Positions 41,784-49,327 of a stretch of 64,000 nucleotides of DNA are shown piece by piece. Source of the DNA: [Flexibacter] sp. ATCC 35103 (GTDB lineage: Bacteria > Bacteroidota > Bacteroidia > Flavobacteriales > Flavobacteriaceae); NCBI RefSeq assembly GCF_001975985.1, contig NZ_MTQF01000003.1:735425-799424 (forward strand), read 5' to 3'. How positions within the stretch are numbered: the first letter of the stretch is position 1; each line of letters begins with the position of its first letter. Both the position numbers and the translations under genes were made by a program. The notes under the pieces are model-generated. The model searched no databases. It had not been told where the DNA came from and worked only from the letters and a program-made list of their open reading frames with translations.

Positions 41784-44150
41784 TTACCCCTCCAAATTCT
41801 CCAAATCCTCTTTCTTCGCTTTCTTCTTTTCAAAAGTCAAAACCAAAGCAGGTAAAACCAATAAATTAGCAAACATTGCAAAAGCCAAAGTACAAGAAAT
41901 TAATCCACCAAGTGCGATTGTTCCGCTAAAGCTTGAAAGTGTGAAAGTCGCAAAACCTAAAATCAAAACTACCGAAGTATAAAAAGTACTGATTCCTGTT
42001 TCTCTCAAAGCGCTGAAAACAGATTTCTTTACTTTTCCGTTACTTTGAATCAAATCATGTTTGTATTTAGCCATAAACTGAATCGCATTATCTACCGAAA
42101 TACCAAACGCAATACTAAATACCAAAATAGTTGAAGGTTTTAACGGAATCCCGAAATAACCCATTAATCCGGACGTAATACAAAGTGGTAAAACATTCGT
42201 AATTACAGACGCCATTACCATTTTGAATGATCTGAATAAGTACAACATTAATCCAGCAATTACTAAAATCGCAAAAATTAATGATTCGATTAAGTTGTCA
42301 ACCAGATAAGATGTTCCTTTCTGGAAAACCAATGCTTTTCCGGTTAATGTTACTTCGTAACGATCTTCAGGGAAGATTTCAGCAATTTTAGAGCGTAATT
42401 TTTTCTCTACTCTTGCCATTTCCTGCGTTCCAATATCTTTCATGAAAGTCGTGATTCGGGCGTATTGTCCAGTCGAATCTACGTATGATTTCATTAAATT
42501 GTCTTTACTATTTTTTGTGGCATTTTTTGCATACGACAAAATAAAAGTTTGTTCCTGAGAAGTCGGTAATTGGTAATATTCCGGATTTCCGTTATAGAAA
42601 GCCTGTTTCGAATATTTAACCAAATTCACTATAGAAACCGGTTTCGATAATTCAGGAAGTTCTGCAATCGTATTTTGCAATTCATCCATTTTTTTCATCG
42701 TCGATAATTTCATAACACCTTTTTTATGTTTGGTATTAATCATTATTTCGAGTGGCATAACGCCGTTGAATTCTTTTTCGTAAAATAAAATGTCTTTATA
42801 AAATGAAGCGCTTTTAGGCATTTCACCAATCAAACTTCCGGAAACTTTCATTTGCGAAACTCCAATTACACTAAAAACCAAAAGTAAACCGTAAATCGTA
42901 TAAATGACTTTTCGTTTGTTTTTTACCACATTTTCAACAAAATCCAATAAAGTCGAAATATATGTTTTAGTCAAATGGTACAAATGTTTTTCTCCAGGAA
43001 CCGACATAAAACTGTACACAATTGGCACAATTAAAAGAGTCAATAAATAAACAGAAATTACATTGATAGAAGTCACCAGACCAAACTCAAAAAGCAAATC
43101 GTTTCCGGTAATCATAAACGTTGCAAAACCTATCGCCGTAGTTAAATTCGTCATTAAAGTCGAAACTCCAATTTTCGAAATAATACGCTGCAAAGCCTTT
43201 GCCTGATTGTTGTGCAATTTAATTTCCTGCTGGTATTTATTGATCAGGAAAATACAATTCGTGATTCCGATAACGATAATTAATGGCGGAATAATGGCTG
43301 TTAGAATCGTGATTTTATAATGAAATAATCCAAGTGTCCCAAAAGACCAGATTACACCAATAACCAAAATACAAATCGAGATAAAAGTTGCTCTGAATGA
43401 ACGGAAAAAGAAAAAGAAAATCAGGGAAACCGTAAACAAAGCAGCGCCAATAAAGAGTCCGATTTCGCCTTTCATATTATCAGCATTAATAGTTCTGATG
43501 TATGGCATTCCGGAAACCTTTAAATCAACTCCCGTAGTTTTTTCGAATTTATCGATTTTGGGAACCAGATTTTCAAGGATAAAAGTTTTTCTTTCAGGTG
43601 TATTTACCAGTTTTTTATTAATGTAAATCGCTGAACGAATACTACCGCTTTGTTTGTTGAACAATAATCCCTCGTAAAAAGGTAAATTGTGAAACAAATC
43701 ATATTGAATCTTTTTTAAATATTCCGGATCTAGTGCTTTCTTTTGATCAATAAACGGAGTCAGAACAAATTTTTCGTTAACAGTATCTTTGTCTAATTTC
43801 TTTAAATCATTCAAAGAAACAACCAAATCTACTTCTTTAGAATTTTTTAAACCTGTCATTAATTCATTCCAGGCGGCATAATTTTTAGGCGTAAAAAATT
43901 TCGGATCCTGAAACCCAATTACAACTAAATTTCCTTCCTCACCAAACTTATCAAGAAACTGTTGGTATTGCTTATTTACGATATGATCTTTAGGAAGCAA
44001 GTTTGCCTCAGTATAAGTCATAGAAAGGTTTTTCCATTGATAACCAAGGAAAATCGTTAAAGCAGATAGGATTACTAGTATTACTATTCGGTTTTTAAGT
44101 ATGATTCGGGCTAGTTTTTCCCAGAATCCAACTTGTACAGCGTTTTTCAT
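41784..44150 (-). CDS. RND/MMPL superfamily exporter
   Basis: It is an inner-membrane transporter, probably of lipids or other hydrophobic substrates (hopanoid-type HpnN/MmpL-like); the substrate is unknown. It has about 788 residues from ATG at 44150, with 12 TM helices in two SSD-like halves (GISVDNAIQFM motif about 705-720) and two large periplasmic loops. A longer frame would begin at 44198, upstream of the -7 box at 44170-44177, so MKNAVQ at 44150 was chosen. It lies between the asnS region and an SMR gene. Confidence 0.85.
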   Translation of the reverse strand: MKNAVQVGFWEKLARIILKNRIVILVILSALTIFLGYQWKNLSMTYTEANLLPKDHIVNKQYQQFLDKFGEEGNLVVIGFQDPKFFTPKNYAAWNELMTGLKNSKEVDLVVSLNDLKKLDKDTVNEKFVLTPFIDQKKALDPEYLKKIQYDLFHNLPFYEGLLFNKQSGSIRSAIYINKKLVNTPERKTFILENLVPKIDKFEKTTGVDLKVSGMPYIRTINADNMKGEIGLFIGAALFTVSLIFFFFFRSFRATFISICILVIGVIWSFGTLGLFHYKITILTAIIPPLIIVIGITNCIFLINKYQQEIKLHNNQAKALQRIISKIGVSTLMTNLTTAIGFATFMITGNDLLFEFGLVTSINVISVYLLTLLIVPIVYSFMSVPGEKHLYHLTKTYISTLLDFVENVVKNKRKVIYTIYGLLLVFSVIGVSQMKVSGSLIGEMPKSASFYKDILFYEKEFNGVMPLEIMINTKHKKGVMKLSTMKKMDELQNTIAELPELSKPVSIVNLVKYSKQAFYNGNPEYYQLPTSQEQTFILSYAKNATKNSKDNLMKSYVDSTGQYARITTFMKDIGTQEMARVEKKLRSKIAEIFPEDRYEVTLTGKALVFQKGTSYLVDNLIESLIFAILVIAGLMLYLFRSFKMVMASVITNVLPLCITSGLMGYFGIPLKPSTILVFSIAFGISVDNAIQFMAKYKHDLIQSNGKVKKSVFSALRETGISTFYTSVVLILGFATFTLSSFSGTIALGGLISCTLAFAMFANLLVLPALVLTFEKKKAKKEDLENLEG

Positions 44151-44169
44151 AAAATCTTTAAAATGGATG

Positions 44170-44177
44170 CAAATGTA
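44170..44177 (-). promoter_or_regulatory. flavobacterial -7 box before the MMPL-type exporter
   Basis: On the minus strand it reads TACATTTG (TAnnTTTG). It lies 20 bases before the ATG at 44150 and downstream of the alternative start at 44198, which decides the start. Confidence 0.5.
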
Positions 44178-44329
44178 GTGAAAAGTGCTCAAAATCATAA
44201 ATAATCGATTGTATTTTACTTAATGTTAACACAAATTGCGCACTTGTTGTTTGTGATATATTTCTCTCTTTTTGTGTTTTAATGGTCAGCTTTTCTCATA
44301 TTTGTACGTAATTTAAAAATGAGATTAAA

Positions 44330-44659
44330 ATGAATTGGATTTTATTAATCATAGCTGGACTTTTTGAAGTAGGGTTTGCATCTTGCTTAGGCAAAGCCAA
44401 AGAAACTACCGGAATGATTTCGACCTATTGGATGGTTGGATTTTTTATCTGTCTTTCGATCAGTATGTTATTATTATATAAAGCCACGCAAGTTTTACCA
44501 ATAGGAACTGCTTATGCCGTTTGGACAGGAATTGGAGCCGTTGGAACTGTTTTAGTTGGAATTTTAGTTTTTAAAGAACCGGCAACTTTCTGGAGAATAT
44601 TTTTTCTTTCAACTTTAATTGCTTCGATTATTGGGTTAAAGTTTGTTTCTAGTCACTAA
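44330..44659 (+). CDS. SMR family transporter (SugE/Gdx type)
   Basis: Small multidrug-resistance proteins export cations by proton antiport, and the SugE/Gdx branch exports guanidinium. The 109-residue product has four TM helices, the conserved Glu in LFEVGFA (about 11-17) and the TAYAVWTGIGAVG signature (about 61-73). This last motif fits the SugE/Gdx branch rather than EmrE. No guanidine riboswitch-like structure was noted in front of the gene. Confidence 0.85.
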   Translation: MNWILLIIAGLFEVGFASCLGKAKETTGMISTYWMVGFFICLSISMLLLYKATQVLPIGTAYAVWTGIGAVGTVLVGILVFKEPATFWRIFFLSTLIASIIGLKFVSSH

Positions 44660-44665
44660 GAATTG

Positions 44666-44914
44666 GCCCACGGGTTTTACGGATTGAACAGGTTTACGCG
44701 GATTTTTTTTAGCGGTGCGTTTAAAAAGTATGCCACAGATTGCACAGATTCTCACAGATTAGTTTGTAGTAAATTATTAGAAAAAATCTTTTTAATCATT
44801 TTAATCTGTGGCAAAAAAAACAGCGTACAGATTTAAGCGGGTAATTTTATTTGTTGAAATAGTATAAAAAAAGAAAATCTGTGACAACCAGTTTAATCCG
44901 TAAAATCCGTGGGC
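44666..44914. repeat. nested inverted repeat, GCCCACGG arms
   Basis: GCCCACGGGTTTTACGGATT (44666) and AATCCGTAAAATCCGTGGGC (ending 44914) are inverted arms. Inside lies GCCACAGAT (44732) with ATCTGTGGC (ending 44812). It is a large nested element of the kind at 34808-34940. It fills the gap before the histidine kinase gene. Confidence 0.7.
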
Positions 44915-44942
44915 GAAAAAAACTTTTAATTTTACATAAACA

Positions 44943-45704
44943 ATGCAAGAAAACAACACTATTACTTTTATATTTCTGGCGATACTTTTATTGCTTATCA
45001 TTATTATTTGTTTTTTAATGTATCAATTGATGCAATTTAAAAAAGCAAAAGACGATGCCGAGAAAAGCTTTTATGCACTCGAAATGAAAGTTAACGATTT
45101 GCAGTTAGAAACGTTAGAATCAAAACTGAATCCGCATTTGTTTAAGAATATTCTAAACTCTATTCAGTCGCACGCGTATCAAACTTATTTTGCATTAGAT
45201 AAACTGGCCAATGTTCTGGATTATATTTTATACGAAAGCAAAAAGAAATTCGTGACGGCAAAAGAAGAAATTGATTTTGCTTTGAATTTAATCGAAATAA
45301 ATAAAATCAAGATCAGTCCGCTTTTTGAGTTGAAGATAAAAACCAATATCAACAAAGAAGACAAATTATACGATCAGCCTTTACTCGCGCCGTTAATTTC
45401 TATTGATTTAATCGAAAATGCCTTTAAACACGCTGATTTGCAAAGTGCCGATGCCTTTATCTCGGTTGTTTTTGAGTTTAGGGATAATGCTTTTTTTATG
45501 ACGGTTTCGAATAAGATATCAGATAAAAAAGTATTAAAAAAAGAACGAAGCGGTTTTGGTCATGCGACTTTAGAACACCGATTGCGCATTATTTATAAAA
45601 ACAACTTCAAACTCGATAAGTTTGTAGAAAACGATATTTACATAGCTCATCTTAAAATAGATTTACTTGAATACAAAACTGAAATGCTTGCTTCTGGACG
45701 ATGA
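44943..45704 (+). CDS. LytS-type sensor histidine kinase
   Basis: The 253-residue product has one N-terminal TM helix (about 8-28) and no sensor domain, then the His_kinase region with ESKLNPHLFKNILNSI (His at about 65). This is a variant of the LxPHFLFNxL motif. The C-terminal ATPase part has LIENAFKHA and GFGHATLEHRL. It probably phosphorylates the LytTR regulator whose reading frame overlaps its end by 38 bases. Confidence 0.88.
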   Translation: MQENNTITFIFLAILLLLIIIICFLMYQLMQFKKAKDDAEKSFYALEMKVNDLQLETLESKLNPHLFKNILNSIQSHAYQTYFALDKLANVLDYILYESKKKFVTAKEEIDFALNLIEINKIKISPLFELKIKTNINKEDKLYDQPLLAPLISIDLIENAFKHADLQSADAFISVVFEFRDNAFFMTVSNKISDKKVLKKERSGFGHATLEHRLRIIYKNNFKLDKFVENDIYIAHLKIDLLEYKTEMLASGR

Positions 45705-46386
45705 GTTACCGGGATTGACGTACCTGAAAATGCTTTGCGAACAAATTCACGAAGTCGAAATTGTAAAAACGTATAATAATCCGGAGAAACTCCTTGCTGA
45801 TATTCCAAATCTCGATTTTGATTTGTTAATATCAGATATCGAAATGCCCGGAATTGATGGTTTGCATCTGGCAGAAATGCTGGACAATAAATTAGTAATT
45901 TTTTGTACCGCCTATAAAGATTATGCTGCCGATGCTTTTAATATTGATGCGGTAGATTATATTACAAAACCGGTAAAACTCGAACGTTTGCAAAAAGCAA
46001 TCACAAAAGCGTATGAACGTTTTCATAAACCGGATGCAGCTAAAAAGTTTATTCAGCTTAATACTGACAAAGGAAAAACGCTGTTGTATTTTAATCAAAT
46101 TGTATACATCAAAACCGCAGTGAGCGACAGTCGTGATAAAACAGTTTTGCTTACAGACGGAAGTTTCCTGAACCTGAAAAATGTAAAATTCGATACGTTG
46201 CTGCACGAATTACCCGATGCTGATTTTTGCCGTGTAAACAAAAAGGAAATTGTTGCGGTAAAAGCCATTAAATTTTTTAATCATAACGAAATTGTCTTGC
46301 ATCATTTAGAAAAAAATGATAAAAACAGTACGATGATATTAAGCGAAACCTACCGTTCAGACTTTTTGAAAAAGGTAAAAATCTAG
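45667..46386 (+). CDS. LytTR family response regulator
   Basis: The 239-residue product has a receiver domain (LLLDDELPGLTYL at the start, phospho-acceptor Asp near 58 in LISDIEMPGIDG) and a C-terminal LytTR DNA-binding domain (about 135-239, FLNLKNVKFDTLL, FCRVNKKEIVAV). The frame begins with TTG at 45667, inside the kinase gene. No in-frame ATG is close enough to keep the first strand, so TTG is favoured. Overlap of 38 bases indicates coupled translation. Confidence 0.87.
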   Translation: MNTKLKCLLLDDELPGLTYLKMLCEQIHEVEIVKTYNNPEKLLADIPNLDFDLLISDIEMPGIDGLHLAEMLDNKLVIFCTAYKDYAADAFNIDAVDYITKPVKLERLQKAITKAYERFHKPDAAKKFIQLNTDKGKTLLYFNQIVYIKTAVSDSRDKTVLLTDGSFLNLKNVKFDTLLHELPDADFCRVNKKEIVAVKAIKFFNHNEIVLHHLEKNDKNSTMILSETYRSDFLKKVKI

Positions 46387-46400
46387 ATTATACTACACAT

Positions 46401-46464
46401 GTCAGGCTGAGCGGAGTCGAAGCCCATTCACAGTTGTCAAGCCTTCGACTTCGCTCAGAATGAC
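46401..46464. repeat. MITE-like inverted repeat, CTGAGCGGAGTCGAAG family
   Basis: GTCAGGCTGAGCGGAGTCG (46401 on) pairs with CTTCGACTTCGCTCAGAATG (46443-46462) with a few mismatches and an 18-base loop. The ends read GTCA and TGAC. It lies between the LytTR gene and the antiporter gene. Confidence 0.75.
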
Positions 46465-46601
46465 AGCAATTTTTGAGAAAAACAGAACTTATTACAAAGT
46501 TTTTCGGACTTGTTACATACATTTAAAATTAGGTTAAAATTTACTTTTTCACTTAATTCTCAGTTCTGATATTTGCACCATTAAAATCAAAAAAATGAGT
46601 T

Positions 46602-48872
46602 ATGAATAACATAAAGAACTCCTTATTTTACGTTACTGTTATTGGCGGTTTTACAGCTCTGATATATTGGGTAATTTCAAAAGGTGCTGCACTCGAAGTA
46701 GGGCGCGGAATCGTACACAAGCAAATAGTAAGCAATCACTGGAATGATTTTTTAAATTCGATGATCGAAAATTTAAAACATCCTCTGGCGATTTTACTGG
46801 CTCAGATCGTTACTATTATTTTAGTAGCCCGTTTGTTTGGATGGGTTTTTAGAAAAATAGGGCAACCGTCTGTAATTGGAGAAATGATTGCAGGTATCGT
46901 TTTAGGACCATCTTTGGTCGGAATGTATTTTCCTGAATTCTCAGCGGCATTGTTTCCAAAAGAATCTTTAGGTAATTTACAATTCTTAAGTCAGATAGGC
47001 TTGATACTTTTCATGTTTGTAATTGGGATGGAATTAGATCTGAAAGTATTAAAAAATAAAGCGCATGACGCTGTAGTTATAAGTCATGCAAGTATTGTTA
47101 TCCCTTTTGCCCTGGGTCTGACGTTAGCTTATTTTATTTACCACACTTTTGCTCCCGTTGGAGTTGAATTTGCATCGTTTGGATTATTTATGGGAATCGC
47201 CATGAGTATCACTGCATTTCCGGTATTGGCCAGAATCGTGCAGGAGCGAGGCATGCAAAAAACAAAACTGGGTACGATTGCCATAACTTGTGCAGCTGCA
47301 GATGATATCACAGCTTGGTGTATTCTGGCTGTTGTAATTGCAATTGTAAAAGCGGGTTCATTTACAAGTGCATTATATGTAATTGGTTTGGCTATTTTGT
47401 ATGTAATAATTATGCTAAAAATAGTTCGTCCGTTTTTAAAACGTGTTGGAGATTTAAACTCAACTCGGGAAAGTTTAAACAAACCTGTTGTTGCGATTTT
47501 CTTCCTTACACTTTTATTTTCTGCTTATGCGGCTGAATTAATTGGAATCCACGCTTTGTTTGGTGCTTTCTTAGCAGGAGCAATAATGCCGGAAAATAAT
47601 AAATTCAGAAATATTTTTATTGAAAAAGTAGAAGACGTTGCCATCATCGTTTTATTACCATTATTCTTTGTATTTACAGGTTTGCGTACACAAATAGGGT
47701 TATTGAATGATCCGTATTTATGGAAAGTTACGGGAGTAATTATTGCCGTTGCCGTTGCCGGGAAATTTCTTGGTAGTGCTTTGGCCGCGAAGTTTGTGGG
47801 ACAAAACTGGAAAGACAGTTTAGCTATTGGAGCCTTAATGAATACACGTGGTTTGATGGAATTGGTGGTTTTAAATATTGGTTATGATCTTGGAGTTCTT
47901 TCTACAGAAATTTTCACCATGATGGTAATTATGGCTTTGGTGACGACTTTTATGACCGGTCCGGCGTTAGATTTTATAGGATTTATTTTTAAAGATAAAG
48001 TGACAGCCGTTCCTCAGGAAATTGGAAATAAAAGTAAATACAAGATTCTGCTTTCGTTTGGAACTCCGGAAAGAGGAAAGAAATTATTGAAAATTGCTAA
48101 CAGTTTAGTTAAAAAACAAGGCGATAATTCGATTGTAACAGCAATGCATTTGTCATTAAGTACAGAGATACATTCGTTTGATGTAAAAGATCACGAACGA
48201 AAAATGCTGGTTCCGGTAATTGAAGAATCAGAACGTTTGAACCAAAATATGGTGAGCGTTTTTAAAGTAACCAATGATATCGATACTGATATTATAGACA
48301 CCGCCAATCAAGGTGAATATGATTTATTATTAGTTGGTTTAGGTCAGTCTATTTTTGATGGAACTTTACTAGGGAAGATTCTTGGTTTCACGACCCGAAT
48401 CGTAAATCCGGATCGTTTGATCGATAAGTTTACAGGAAAAGAAGGTTTGTTCGAAAATTCTCCTTTTGATGAAAGAACGCGTCATATTATTTTAAAGAGT
48501 AAAATGCCGGTAGGTATTTTTATCGATAAAGAGTTAGAAGATGTAAACCAGGTTTTTATGCCTATTTTTACTAAAGAAGATTCTTTCCTGATTGAATATG
48601 CAAAGAAATTAATCAATAATAACGGATCACAAATTACAGTTCTGGATGCAAGTGGTGAAGTAAAAAATACCAGAGATATTCAGGAAACGATTCGTTCGAT
48701 TGAGCAAATTGCACCCAATCATATTATGATTATGCACGACAGAACCATCAAAAAAGAATTTTTGGAAAGTCAGAACCTGATGATTATTAGTTTAGACAGT
48801 TGGAAAAAACTAATAGAATCTCAAAGCACATGGTTGAATAATACACCTTCGGTTTTGATTTTGAAACCGTAA
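46602..48872 (+). CDS. CPA2-type cation:proton antiporter with a USP-like C terminus
   Basis: It is probably a Na+ or K+/H+ antiporter of the inner membrane. The 756-residue product has about 13 TM helices in the first 480 residues, including the CPA2 elements GEMIAGIVLGP (about 93) and ITCAAADDITAWCILA (about 227-242). The rest is a soluble region with two alpha/beta segments like universal stress (USP) domains. The N-terminal region adds a TM segment. No regulatory K+-uptake domain was seen. Confidence 0.85.
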   Translation: MNNIKNSLFYVTVIGGFTALIYWVISKGAALEVGRGIVHKQIVSNHWNDFLNSMIENLKHPLAILLAQIVTIILVARLFGWVFRKIGQPSVIGEMIAGIVLGPSLVGMYFPEFSAALFPKESLGNLQFLSQIGLILFMFVIGMELDLKVLKNKAHDAVVISHASIVIPFALGLTLAYFIYHTFAPVGVEFASFGLFMGIAMSITAFPVLARIVQERGMQKTKLGTIAITCAAADDITAWCILAVVIAIVKAGSFTSALYVIGLAILYVIIMLKIVRPFLKRVGDLNSTRESLNKPVVAIFFLTLLFSAYAAELIGIHALFGAFLAGAIMPENNKFRNIFIEKVEDVAIIVLLPLFFVFTGLRTQIGLLNDPYLWKVTGVIIAVAVAGKFLGSALAAKFVGQNWKDSLAIGALMNTRGLMELVVLNIGYDLGVLSTEIFTMMVIMALVTTFMTGPALDFIGFIFKDKVTAVPQEIGNKSKYKILLSFGTPERGKKLLKIANSLVKKQGDNSIVTAMHLSLSTEIHSFDVKDHERKMLVPVIEESERLNQNMVSVFKVTNDIDTDIIDTANQGEYDLLLVGLGQSIFDGTLLGKILGFTTRIVNPDRLIDKFTGKEGLFENSPFDERTRHIILKSKMPVGIFIDKELEDVNQVFMPIFTKEDSFLIEYAKKLINNNGSQITVLDASGEVKNTRDIQETIRSIEQIAPNHIMIMHDRTIKKEFLESQNLMIISLDSWKKLIESQSTWLNNTPSVLILKP

Positions 48873-49056
48873 GAGGGTTTTAAATTATAATATTTTTAAA
48901 TTCCAAATTCCAATTTTTATGATTGGGGTTTGGGATTTTTTTGTTTTGGCTTTTTTGAGGATTTTGATTGCGAGATGGCACGCGGATGACACGGATTCGC
49001 TTATGCGAAAACACGGATTTAGGCGGATTTTTTTATGTTTTGTTATTCTCATTTAT

Positions 49057-49156
49057 GTCATGTCGACGTGAGGAGAGATCACACAAGTATATCGACAAAG
49101 ATTGGCGATATTCTGTGTGGAGTTTCGAATGTGATCTCTCCTCACGTCGAGATGAC
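49057..49156. repeat. MITE-like inverted repeat, GTCGACGTGAGGAGAG family
   Basis: 26-base arms (49057-49082 and 49131-49156) are reverse complements with one mismatch. The ends read GTCA and TGAC. The middle is about 48 bases. It lies between the antiporter gene and the DUF5686 gene, in the 48873-49327 gap, which holds no gene. Confidence 0.8.
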
Positions 49157-49199
49157 AAACTACACGGATAATTGGGGTTTATATTTTTTATTGTGAAAA

Positions 49200-49290
49200 C
49201 GGGTGTCCTAGCCCTGATAGAAGCGGTATCCTTTTTCTTGCTCCTTTAGCAAGAAAAAGATACAAGCGGATAGCAGGAAATAGCTCCTGA
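49200..49290. repeat. GCTATCCGCT/TAAAGGAGCAA repeat, copy B (inverted)
   Basis: This is the near reverse complement of 41530-41625: it reads CCTAGCCCTGATAG, then a TTGCTCCTTTAGCAA hairpin and GCGGATAGCAGG. The two copies point in opposite directions, about 7.6 kb apart. Confidence 0.65.
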
Positions 49291-49327
49291 AAATTCTAAT
49301 TAAACTTAAAATATTGAAATTTAAAAC

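Noticed and set aside
44151..44198. Longer start of the MMPL-type exporter at 44198
   Set aside because: It lies upstream of the likely -7 box (44170-44177) and adds 16 residues with no conserved feature.
48968..49171. Open frame on the plus strand over the MITE-like element
   Set aside because: Its codons are the palindrome arms of the repeat at 49057-49156, so it is not a gene.
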